From: Paraglaciecola sp.
GTDB taxonomy: Bacteria > Pseudomonadota > Gammaproteobacteria > Enterobacterales > Alteromonadaceae
Length of the DNA stretch: 64,000 nucleotides
Direction: 5' to 3'
Assembly: GCA_009993955.1 (NCBI GenBank)
Contig: JAACSL010000006.1
Coordinates: forward strand, 84,631 to 148,630
Shown piece after piece: positions 10,293 through 17,188 of this stretch. Made by a program: the position numbers and the translations under genes. The notes beneath the pieces are model-generated. The model saw only the letters and a program-made list of their open reading frames with translations. It had not been told where the DNA came from and made no database searches. Within the stretch, counting starts at the first letter, position 1. Every line of letters begins with the position of its first letter.

Positions 10293-10311
10293 GGACGCGG
10301 GTTCAACTCCC
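10293..10311 (+). other. tmRNA/tRNA 3'-end-like scar (candidate attachment-site remnant)
   Basis: The 19 bases GGACGCGGGTTCAACTCCC are identical, from memory, to the start of the terminal 3' segment of Escherichia coli tmRNA (the T-arm region). The match stops before the acceptor strand and CCA end, and no upstream tmRNA body is present. tmRNA and tRNA 3' ends are common integration sites for islands, so this may be a leftover or decoy attachment site. Confidence 0.45.
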
Positions 10312-10465
10312 AAAACGGGAACTGAATTGGTCCATTAAACCGGCGCTTTCACCTGAGCCAAACTCTTGCCTGCAAATGCCCTAAATAGCTTGCAACCCTT
10401 CCTGCTACGAGCGTTCATGGCCTCCCGCAAACAACAACGAGGTGAACGAAATGGAGGTATTGCAT

Positions 10466-10678
10466 ATGAACCAACGGCAACTGGCCAACCGATGGGGAGT
10501 CAGTGAGGCTTGCCTTGAGCGCTGGCGCTCGGAGGGCATTGGTCCGCAATTCCTGAAGCTGCGCGGCCGAGTGATGTATCGCCAGGTTGACGTTGAAGCC
10601 TTTGAGGAAAGCTGCCTCAGGCAGTCTACCAGCAGTCCCAAACCCAATCAGCAGATCCGTTCGGTGTCTTCCGTTTAG
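10466..10678 (+). CDS. AlpA-like helix-turn-helix regulator
   Basis: This 70-residue protein contains the HTH segment NQRQLANRWGVSEACLERWR and a wing-like continuation (LRGRVMYRQVDVEAFE). ATG 10466 is chosen because GGAGGT lies seven bases upstream (10453-10458). Upstream in-frame codons would give eight extra residues. It closely resembles the phage gene at 23754-23963, with near identity over about 50 residues before the tails diverge. Small proteins of this type regulate excision or replication genes in prophages and islands. Here it has no phage partners, suggesting a stray copy from a related element. Confidence 0.7.
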   Translation: MNQRQLANRWGVSEACLERWRSEGIGPQFLKLRGRVMYRQVDVEAFEESCLRQSTSSPKPNQQIRSVSSV

Positions 10679-10746
10679 GAGCGCACCGCAGCTAAGGATC
10701 GCTGGCGCAATGGCGGACCGGCAAAGAGAGCTAAATAACCAGAAAA

Positions 10747-10872
10747 GCAACATTTGTGTTGCTTTTTCTGCTTCTGGTGTAATGAATCGCATAAAAGCAA
10801 CGAATAAGTTGCCTTTAGAGTCATAAGCAACTAATATGTTGCTAACGGCTGCAAAAGCAACATATGTGTTTA
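10747..10872. promoter_or_regulatory. Operator array upstream of the hipBA-like operon
   Basis: Three perfect palindromes GCAAC-N6-GTTGC start at 10747, 10797 and 10827. A fourth at 10857 keeps GCAAC-N6 but has the right half altered to GTTTA. The last three are exactly 30 bp apart, about three helical turns, so they would lie on one DNA face. The array abuts the proposed hipB start at 10875. This is the arrangement expected for autorepression by a HipB-like dimer, although the half-site differs from the TATCC of E. coli HipB. Confidence 0.75.
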
Positions 10873-10874
10873 CT

Positions 10875-11219
10875 ATGACGAATTCGATACTCCACCAAAT
10901 AAAACAGCGGCGACTGACACTTGGCCTCAAACAGAACGACATGATGTTGCGTGTAGGTGTATCTCGTCAGCAATATCAGCGCCTGGAATCCAAAGGAAAC
11001 CCTAGGCTAGACACCTTGGAGTTGATCGCGAAGGGCTTGAATAGCGAACTTATGCTCATACCAAAGGAAAAGCTTGGCGCTGTTATGGCGCTGCTTGAAC
11101 AGGAGAGTTCCGAGCCAGGCAAAGCGCATGTGTCCCAGGCGAAAAAACCCGCAAAGGAAGATGCAAAGAAAAGTCTTTCAGATAATCCATGGCAGGATTT
11201 ACTGGGGGATGAGTCATGA
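10875..11219 (+). CDS. HipB-like antitoxin/autorepressor (XRE HTH)
   Basis: The protein (115 residues from ATG 10875) has an N-terminal XRE helix-turn-helix (LTLGLKQNDMMLRVGVSRQQ, then RLESKGNPRLDTLELIAKGL) and a charged, Lys/Ala-rich flexible tail. In HipBA pairs the antitoxin binds the kinase and represses the operon. An upstream in-frame ATG at 10836 falls within the third operator, so 10875 is preferred even though no strong Shine-Dalgarno site is visible. Its stop overlaps the downstream hipA-like start in an ATGA. Confidence 0.8.
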   Translation: MTNSILHQIKQRRLTLGLKQNDMMLRVGVSRQQYQRLESKGNPRLDTLELIAKGLNSELMLIPKEKLGAVMALLEQESSEPGKAHVSQAKKPAKEDAKKSLSDNPWQDLLGDES

Positions 11220-12484
11220 GCGATAGCCGTGTCGATGAAATAAACGTACTCAAGTTGAGCTTGCACGAAAGGCTATTTGGCTATTTGGCTGGCTTTCAAG
11301 GCGGTAGAAATGTGCTGAGCTTTGCCGATGAATTCAGAAGTGATGCAGGTCGTCCTACATTTAGTTTGATTACCCACCCAGCGTTTCCTCATTCTGAAAA
11401 AATAATGTCGGAGCCGTGGGCAAGAAATCAAAGATTGCATCCTACGTTGTCTAATTTACTTCCGGAGGGATCCTTGCGAGAGTTGATTGCGCAAGGACTC
11501 AAAGTCCATGTCGACAATGAGTTCCATATTCTCTCATATTTAGGTGCGGACCTCCCTGGCGCTTTGGTCGCTGAGCCGATGGAACCTGACGATGTTCCAG
11601 ATAGTGTTCTCAATACTCACGGCAAAGCTCGTGCAATAAGGTTTGACAAAGTATCACCGGAAAATAAATTTTCGTTGGCCGGCGTTCAGATGAAATTTTC
11701 CATGAAGGAAAAGGATGGACGCTACAATCTTTCCAAAGGCGACGTCTTGGGGGATTGGATAGTAAAAACCCCTTCGACAAAACATAAAGATGTGCCTGTG
11801 AACGAATACACCGCAATGAAACTTGCGGAATTAGTTGGGGTCGAAATTCCAGAAATTAAGCTGGTCGAGCTGAACAAGCTCGACAATCTTCCTCAGATAA
11901 ACCTGCCCGACGAGAAGCTAGCCTTCGCAATCAAACGTTTTGATCGCGATGATGATGTACGCATCCATATGGAAGACTTTGCCCAGGTACTTGTGAAGTA
12001 TGCCCATGAAAAATACAACTCAGCAAACTACGAGCAAATCGGCAGAATCATCTACAGTTACTCTGGTGACGGCTTGGCCGATGCACAACAATTCGCTAGG
12101 CGATTGCTAGTTAACATTCTTCTTGCTAACGGTGATGCACATCTAAAAAATTGGAGTTTGATTTATTCAGATAAAATCACACCGAGGCTTTCGCCAGCAT
12201 ACGATATCGTTACCACGAGCGTATATATCGATGGCGAAAGGAATTACGCGCTCAATTTAGGAAAGACTAAAGATTGGTATGGCGTCTCAATGGCACATTT
12301 TCAGTCATGGGCTGATCGTGCCGAGATTCCATGGAGAGTAATTAAACCTCACTTAGATGACGTTATGGACAAGGCCAGAACTCTTTGGCGAGAAGCCATT
12401 GAAGATCTTCCAATGAATGAGACACACAAGAAAAAATTGAAGGACCATTGGGGCAATTTACATGAGGATTTTCGAATTAAATAG
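11216..12484 (+). CDS. HipA-like serine/threonine kinase toxin
   Basis: This 422-residue protein has the HipA fold: an N-terminal lobe with LHPTLSNLLPEGSLRE, a KFSLAGVQMKFSM nucleotide-binding segment near residue 155, AFAIKRFDR near residue 240, the catalytic loop NGDAHLKNWSLIY near residue 305 and the metal-binding PRLSPAYDIV near residue 325. HipA of E. coli phosphorylates glutamyl-tRNA synthetase and stops translation; the target here is unknown. It is translationally coupled to the upstream antitoxin gene. Length and motifs indicate an intact toxin. Confidence 0.9.
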   Translation: MSDSRVDEINVLKLSLHERLFGYLAGFQGGRNVLSFADEFRSDAGRPTFSLITHPAFPHSEKIMSEPWARNQRLHPTLSNLLPEGSLRELIAQGLKVHVDNEFHILSYLGADLPGALVAEPMEPDDVPDSVLNTHGKARAIRFDKVSPENKFSLAGVQMKFSMKEKDGRYNLSKGDVLGDWIVKTPSTKHKDVPVNEYTAMKLAELVGVEIPEIKLVELNKLDNLPQINLPDEKLAFAIKRFDRDDDVRIHMEDFAQVLVKYAHEKYNSANYEQIGRIIYSYSGDGLADAQQFARRLLVNILLANGDAHLKNWSLIYSDKITPRLSPAYDIVTTSVYIDGERNYALNLGKTKDWYGVSMAHFQSWADRAEIPWRVIKPHLDDVMDKARTLWREAIEDLPMNETHKKKLKDHWGNLHEDFRIK

Positions 12485-12655
12485 ATTTTGAAAATGCCAC
12501 GATTACTAAACGCTGGGTCTAGCAATCGACAATATTTCAAATCATGAGCTTTTCCTGTTATTCAAATCACGGTCTTGAAAAGGCGCTAGCAAACCAAGCT
12601 GGATTGCATTAATAGGTAGGGAGTGATCCATATATGGCTTCGACAAAGTGAACAG

Positions 12656-13273
12656 ATGATGAATGGACTAATTCCCCTATATGACGAAATTAAGCAGTGC
12701 GATATTTGCGCGGCCCAATTGCCTTTAGGGCCGCGCCCCATTGTACGTGGCTCAGAACAAGCGAAGATATTAATCATCGGCCAGGCACCGGGCACCAAGG
12801 TGCACGCCAGTGGCATCCCGTGGGACGATGCCAGCGGAAAACGTCTGCGCCAGTGGATGGGCCTGACGGATAAAGCTTTTTACGATGAATCTTTGGTAGC
12901 AATCATGCCCATGGGTTTTTGCTATCCAGGCAAGGGTCGCTCGGGCGACCTGCCGCCGCGTCCTGAGTGTGCACCCAAATGGCATGAGCCTATGCTCGCC
13001 GCTCTACCCAATGTCCAACTCACGTTACTCATTGGTCAGTACGCGCAGAAATATTATTTAAAGGAAAGCTTCTCCAGTCTTACCGACACAGTCAAACATT
13101 GGGAAGACTATTTACCTCGCTACTTTTCTCTGCCGCACCCATCGCCACGCAACCAAATCTGGTTAAAACAAAACCCTTGGTTTGAACAAAATGCAATTCC
13201 AGAACTGCAGCGTCGAATTACTGCATGTTTGCCCGCTTGCGATACTCGCCGGGGCGACAATCAAACTGTTTAG
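12656..13273 (+). CDS. Uracil-DNA glycosylase superfamily protein
   Basis: The family cleaves uracil from DNA as the first step of base-excision repair. Visible signatures are GQAPGTKVHASGIPWDD (water-activating motif region) in the first third and HPSPRN near the end, both in family order. Cysteines CDICAAQ near the N terminus and later Cys residues may be partial iron-sulfur ligands, but the set is not clearly complete. The start is uncertain: GTG 12623 and ATG 12659 are also in frame. Its 3' end overlaps the convergent AraC gene by 56 bp. Confidence 0.75.
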   Translation: MMNGLIPLYDEIKQCDICAAQLPLGPRPIVRGSEQAKILIIGQAPGTKVHASGIPWDDASGKRLRQWMGLTDKAFYDESLVAIMPMGFCYPGKGRSGDLPPRPECAPKWHEPMLAALPNVQLTLLIGQYAQKYYLKESFSSLTDTVKHWEDYLPRYFSLPHPSPRNQIWLKQNPWFEQNAIPELQRRITACLPACDTRRGDNQTV

Positions 13274-14147
13274 AAAAGGCCAAACTGAATGCGGCTTCAC
13301 TTTGGTAGCCCACCATTTCGGCAATTTGTGCCAAGGAATGATCGCTTTCAATTAATAAGCGACTGGCGCGATTGAGCCGAATAAACATCACGTATTGCAG
13401 AGGTGACATTTGCGTGAGTTCGGAAAATCGATTGGAAAAGGCCGAGCGCGACATGTTGGCAATTTGCCCTAAGCTTTCAACACTCCACTTGTACTGCGGA
13501 TCGGCGTGAATGCGTGATAACACCGTACTGATTCGGTTGTCGGCAAAGGCTGACAGAAATGGAATATTGTGCGGGCTATTGTCGAGCAGTAAACGAATCG
13601 CCTGAATAAAAATAATATCGGAAAGGCGGTGAATAATGGCGTGTGCACCTGGGCGCATTTGTGCGGCCTCATGCGCAACAAAACCCATAACGGCATCAAG
13701 CCACTTCGCATGATGTCCTTGGTCTGCGGTAATGGAAAGCACCGAAGGTAGATTATCAAGCAAGGGATGGGTCTCGCGTTCGTCAAAAGCAAACTCACCA
13801 CAGACTAAGGTGCAACCTGCGCCTCCGCCACCATAGACCAAAGGCCCCTCACCGGTATATTGCGTTTCGGAGAGTACATCTGCCAAGGGTTTGGCCGCCG
13901 TTTCTTGAGTATCGCCCATTACATGAGCAGCGCCATGAGGAATGATCACCAAATCGCCGTTGGCTAAAAACAAAGGCTTACTTTCCCTTTCCACACGCAA
14001 CCAGCACTGCCCGCGTATGGCAATGTGGAATCGCGCCACCTTGCCCTTTGCTGGGACGGCGACGCCCCAGGGTGCGCTCATCTCGGTGCGGAAGTAAAGG
14101 CTGCTTCGCATGCGCAGGGTGTTCAGGATATCGGTTAAGGCGTCCAC
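13218..14147 (-). CDS. AraC-family transcriptional regulator with N-terminal cupin domain
   Basis: The 309-residue protein has a cupin-like ligand domain (residues 1-190; VPAKGKVARFHIAIRGQCWL, then GDLVIIPHGAAHVM) and a C-terminal double HTH (YKWSVESLGQIANMSRSAFS and SLAQIAEMVGYQSEAAFSLA), ending in the usual FxxxFDCRPGEYRK. It is divergently transcribed from the cluster starting at 14327 across a 179-bp gap, so it most likely controls that cluster. The proposed start is GTG 14147. Confidence 0.9.
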   Translation of the reverse strand: MDALTDILNTLRMRSSLYFRTEMSAPWGVAVPAKGKVARFHIAIRGQCWLRVERESKPLFLANGDLVIIPHGAAHVMGDTQETAAKPLADVLSETQYTGEGPLVYGGGGAGCTLVCGEFAFDERETHPLLDNLPSVLSITADQGHHAKWLDAVMGFVAHEAAQMRPGAHAIIHRLSDIIFIQAIRLLLDNSPHNIPFLSAFADNRISTVLSRIHADPQYKWSVESLGQIANMSRSAFSNRFSELTQMSPLQYVMFIRLNRASRLLIESDHSLAQIAEMVGYQSEAAFSLAFSKQFDCRPGEYRKRANMQ

Positions 14148-14326
14148 GACAAGTCTCGCTATTGGAGTGTTGGCGCTATTCTCCCTTCATGAGTCATATA
14201 AAACAATACAAAATACGATTTAGTGTAAAAGATAGACTTTAAAATATTAAACGTGCAGTTTTTATGGGTGATTATATGCACATGGACGTAATGTTCCATA
14301 TCCTTTAATCAATCAGGAGAAACACT

Positions 14327-14878
14327 ATGGCTCGTATTCCCACCCTTCCCGTAGGCGAGGCTGAGGGCAAAACCAAAAGTCTTTATGAGGCGGTGCAGCG
14401 CCAGCTTGGCATTGTTCCCAATATTTTTCTTACCTTTGGCCAAGCGCCCGCGGTGTTAGAGGCCTATTTAGGCCAGGTTTCTGCACTTGCTGGCGGTGCT
14501 CTGTCGCCCGATTTGCGGGAGCAAATTGCGGTGGCAACGGCTGCATTAAATGCGTGTGACTACTGTGCATCGGCTCATACCTTATTAGGTAAAAAAGCAG
14601 GCGTTAGCGATGCTGAACTCAGCGCTAACCTCGCACTGCGCTCAGACAATCCGCACACTCAAGCCGTCCTCACCTTCGTAAAAGCGATTGTCACCCAGCG
14701 CGGGCATATTGCCGACAGCGATCTTCACGCCATTCGTACCGCGAATTACAGCGAAGAAGAAATTGTAGAAATCATCGCCCATGTCGGATTGAACATGTTT
14801 ACCAACTACTTCAATCACATCGCGCAAACCGATATTGATTTTCCCTTAGTGGAAACTCAAAAATCGAAAGTCGCTTAA
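14327..14878 (+). CDS. Carboxymuconolactone decarboxylase/AhpD-like protein
   Basis: The 183-residue protein has the AhpD-type redox motif CDYCASAH (CxxC...H) near residue 85 within a helical bundle. Homologues are alkylhydroperoxidase-like enzymes that reduce peroxides through the cysteine pair. ATG 14327 follows AGGAGAAACACT. It heads a plus-strand cluster with a Gly-rich secreted peptide, a YHS protein and a DUF4383 protein, opposite the AraC gene, suggesting a shared response to oxidative or chemical stress. Confidence 0.85.
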   Translation: MARIPTLPVGEAEGKTKSLYEAVQRQLGIVPNIFLTFGQAPAVLEAYLGQVSALAGGALSPDLREQIAVATAALNACDYCASAHTLLGKKAGVSDAELSANLALRSDNPHTQAVLTFVKAIVTQRGHIADSDLHAIRTANYSEEEIVEIIAHVGLNMFTNYFNHIAQTDIDFPLVETQKSKVA

Positions 14879-14899
14879 CTCAATCAAAGAGGAATGATC

Positions 14900-15127
14900 A
14901 TGAAAAAAGTTGCATTAAGTTTATTGATGGTAAGCACCTTGTTCTCTGGCCTAGCGTTGGCAGAAGGCGCTAGCGGAACGGGAGGAAAGGCCGCTGGCGA
15001 AGGTACGGGTACAAAAGGCGCTGGCAACGGTACGGGCGGCAAAGTCAACGAAGGTGGCACCGGTGGTAAAGCTTACGCAACCGATACCGGACGAGTGTTT
15101 GAGTTCACTTATGATCTAGCGCCATAA
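14900..15127 (+). CDS. Small secreted glycine/threonine-rich protein
   Basis: The protein has a clean signal peptide ending at ALA (about residues 1-20), then about 35 residues built from short repeats of the form G-T/A-G-x-K (GTGGK, GTGTK, GTGGK, GTGGK), and a short acidic/aromatic tail. ATG 14900 is preferred over the in-frame ATG 14894 because AGAGGA is then correctly spaced. It is probably a periplasmic or surface peptide; the family is not recognised. Confidence 0.6.
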   Translation: MKKVALSLLMVSTLFSGLALAEGASGTGGKAAGEGTGTKGAGNGTGGKVNEGGTGGKAYATDTGRVFEFTYDLAP

Positions 15128-15215
15128 ATTCAGCAAACAACATAGGTATCGCCACCAACAGCGAAATTGCGCTCGTGGCGATACTCATCAACAAATTTTA
15201 TTTAAAGGTAATGTT

Positions 15216-15668
15216 ATGAATATCAAAAATTTTGTATTTGGATTAATTGCAAGTGTGTTTTTTTCTGCCGCTGCCAATGCCGGCAGTGCAGATCATAGTG
15301 CGCCTGCCGTGCAAGGCTACGATGTTGTGTCGTATCACACCGAAAAGCGCCCGGCTAAAGGTAATGGCCATTATGTCGCAACACATAATGGCGCCACCTA
15401 TTTATTTTCGAGCGAAGAAAACCTTGCCGAATTTAAAAAGACGCCAGAAAAATATGTGCCCGCGTATAACGGCTACTGCGCGTTTGGGGTGTCGGTGAGT
15501 AAGAAATTTATCGGCGACCCAGAGGTTTGGCGCATTGTCGATGGCAAGCTCTACCTTAACCTGGATGCCAATATTCAAGCTGAATGGCTAAAAGACGTGC
15601 CGGGTAAAATCAAAGAGGCTGACAAGAACTGGAAGCGTATTGCTAATAAATCACCAGAGTCGCTCTAA
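15216..15668 (+). CDS. Exported YHS-domain protein
   Basis: A signal peptide (MNIKNFVFGLIASVFFSAAA) precedes a YHS-type domain: VQGYDVVSYHTEKRPAKG, YLFSSEENLAEFKKTPEKYV and YNGYCAFGVS. In related proteins this domain is thought to bind metal, and many periplasmic members accompany redox genes. The 150-residue protein is complete, with AAAGG upstream of the ATG. It is part of the cluster divergent from the AraC regulator. Confidence 0.85.
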   Translation: MNIKNFVFGLIASVFFSAAANAGSADHSAPAVQGYDVVSYHTEKRPAKGNGHYVATHNGATYLFSSEENLAEFKKTPEKYVPAYNGYCAFGVSVSKKFIGDPEVWRIVDGKLYLNLDANIQAEWLKDVPGKIKEADKNWKRIANKSPESL

Positions 15669-15712
15669 GCACACCAATATCACAATTACCGTTTAAGAAA
15701 CGGGAGGAAAAC

Positions 15713-16090
15713 ATGATTATGTCATTACTTCACAGCAGAAATATCGCACTTGCATTTGGGTATACTTTTATAGTTGTGGCGGCACTCGGCTTTGTTCCTA
15801 ACCCCTTGGTATCACCGCATGGCGTATTTGCAGTGAACCTGGCGCATAACTTGGTTCATCTGTTAACAGGTGCGGCCTTTGTTGCAGGCGCTTATGTGTT
15901 TAGAGGAAAAGAACAGTCTGTCATACTCGCACTGGGTACTTTGTACTTTGCCGTTGCAATTCTAGGATTTTTTACCAAAGGTGACATGCTGTTAGGTATT
16001 GTGCATATTAATGAAGCCGACCGCTGGCTACATCTCGGTCTGGCGATAGTGATAATCGCTTCTGGCATGATATTTAAGCCAATTAAATGA
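15713..16090 (+). CDS. DUF4383 inner-membrane protein
   Basis: Four hydrophobic segments are visible in 125 residues (about 9-26, 40-60, 70-86 and 105-120), with HNLVHLLTGAAF and NEADRWLHLGLAI as seen in DUF4383 proteins. GGGAGGAAAAC precedes the ATG. It closes the AraC-linked cluster. The molecular function of the family is unknown. Confidence 0.8.
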   Translation: MIMSLLHSRNIALAFGYTFIVVAALGFVPNPLVSPHGVFAVNLAHNLVHLLTGAAFVAGAYVFRGKEQSVILALGTLYFAVAILGFFTKGDMLLGIVHINEADRWLHLGLAIVIIASGMIFKPIK

Positions 16091-16135
16091 TGCAAAGGGG
16101 CAAGTAGTTCTTGCCCCATTTTTATAGGGCAAAAT

Positions 16136-16594
16136 ATGAATGAAATACAGTTTAAACCGCTTTGTGATGTCGACCTCAATGAGCTATCTAACATCCTAAA
16201 TAAGCAAAAAATTCGCATACACCTAATTCAGCATGATCAATTCAACGCAGAATCGATAAACGCGTGGGTGAACGAAAAAATACGCGTAGATCAGCAGCCT
16301 GGGTGTCGCGTTCGAGCTGTTTTTATCGATGAAAAACTGGCGGGTTGGTGTGGCATACAACCGGATGGAGATAGTTACGAAGTCGCCATTGTGATTGATG
16401 ATCAATACTGGGGAACGGGGTTAACCATATTTAAACAGGTTATGCAGTGGGCAACGGAGTTCGGTCTTGAGCGCGTGATGATTCACCTCCTTGAAACGAG
16501 AAAGAACTATAAGTTTCTGAATAAAATGGCAGTTAAAAAAATTACAACCCATATGTTAGGCCACGATTTTGTCACTTACATACTAGCAGTTTGA
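16136..16594 (+). CDS. GNAT-family N-acetyltransferase
   Basis: The protein is 152 residues long, the usual GNAT size. The core strand/helix order is visible: FIDEKLAGWCGIQPDG, YEVAIVIDDQYWGTGLTIFK (acetyl-CoA-binding segment with a partly degenerate Q/RxxGxG/A) and GLERVMIHLLETRKN. The substrate is unknown. It lies at the edge of the prophage: its stop is followed two bases later by a large inverted repeat. Confidence 0.75.
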   Translation: MNEIQFKPLCDVDLNELSNILNKQKIRIHLIQHDQFNAESINAWVNEKIRVDQQPGCRVRAVFIDEKLAGWCGIQPDGDSYEVAIVIDDQYWGTGLTIFKQVMQWATEFGLERVMIHLLETRKNYKFLNKMAVKKITTHMLGHDFVTYILAV

Positions 16595-16595
16595 A

Positions 16596-16653
16596 CGACC
16601 TGTTCCATAACCTCGGCAATAGTCAATATATGCCGGCGTTATGGAACAGGTCG
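16596..16653. repeat. Large inverted repeat at the prophage integrase end
   Basis: The arms 16596-16618 and 16631-16653 are 23 bases each, complementary at 21 positions including the outer 16 (CGACCTGTTCCATAAC), with a 12-base loop ATAGTCAATATA. There is no T-tract, so it is not a standard terminator, although it lies between convergent genes. Its position outside the recombinase module makes it a candidate recombination or regulatory site. Confidence 0.7.
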
Positions 16654-16660
16654 AAGATGC

Positions 16661-17188
16661 TTATAAGTGAAGTATTCCTACCCTGTCGCGCTGTTCCGAC
16701 CACAGCCTTGGAGGGTCCACCGCCAGGTCAAACAGGGTGATATTAGGCGGCAAACAGTCGTCCAAAATGGCCTCGACGATATCCGGCGCCAACGTGGTCA
16801 GGTTAACCATCCGGCTGATGTAGCTATTGTCGAGCCCCTCCAATTGGGCAATCTCGCGCAAAGAGCTGACTTCGCCCGTTTCCAGCATCTGCAACCAGCG
16901 ATGCCCTCGAGCCAGCGCCAGCTGCAGTGGGGTTGGCTGGGTATCCCAAGGTCTGGGCTCCTGGACGGTTCCGTCTGGCAAGGTGATCAAGCGCCGCCCG
17001 CTGCGGCGCTTCAGGTTGATGGGGACGTTGATGCTCAGCTTGCCGTCACTGGACTCGACCACACTGGCCGCACCGGGTCGCTCAAGCTCAAAGGGGTAGC
17101 CGCTACCTTTGTTGCTCACCCCGTCCTTGGGGTTCTCCGCTGCGCGGCCCGCAGAGCGGTCCAAATTTTTTCCAGAAAACTTTGTCAT
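16661..17188 (-). CDS. Recombinase-module accessory protein with ParB-like HTH
   Basis: The 175-residue protein has a disordered N terminus and a C-terminal HTH-like segment, SSLREIAQLEGLDNSYISRM, resembling the KorB/ParB HTH. It ends with an LFDLAVDPPRLWSEQR stretch. Its start overlaps the recombinase stop by four bases. It completes a four-gene operon (small protein, DUF2924, serine recombinase, this gene) that recurs at prophage ends, so it probably assists recombination or its control. Confidence 0.7.
   Translation of the reverse strand: MTKFSGKNLDRSAGRAAENPKDGVSNKGSGYPFELERPGAASVVESSDGKLSINVPINLKRRSGRRLITLPDGTVQEPRPWDTQPTPLQLALARGHRWLQMLETGEVSSLREIAQLEGLDNSYISRMVNLTTLAPDIVEAILDDCLPPNITLFDLAVDPPRLWSEQRDRVGILHL

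Larger units (their letters stand above)
9945..10465. other. Hairpin-rich gap between hsdR and the AlpA-like gene
   Basis: No convincing gene is present. On the hsdR-proximal side is the hsdR promoter region and Shine-Dalgarno site. From 10136 to 10222 there are closely spaced stem-loops: AAGGCC/GGCCTT (10136-10153), ACCCGATGT/ACATCGGGT (10178-10200) and GTGCG/CGCAC (10207-10222), followed by the terminator at 10246. This could be a structured RNA or a repeat element. Open frames here (for example 10102-10293) lack a ribosome binding site and protein-like composition. Confidence 0.5.

Noticed and set aside
10293..10311. Functional tmRNA gene
   Set aside because: Only 19 bases match; the acceptor strand, CCA end, tag reading frame and 5' part are absent.
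10415..10942. 175-codon minus-strand ORF
   Set aside because: It is antisense to the AlpA-like gene and the operator array and has no recognisable features.
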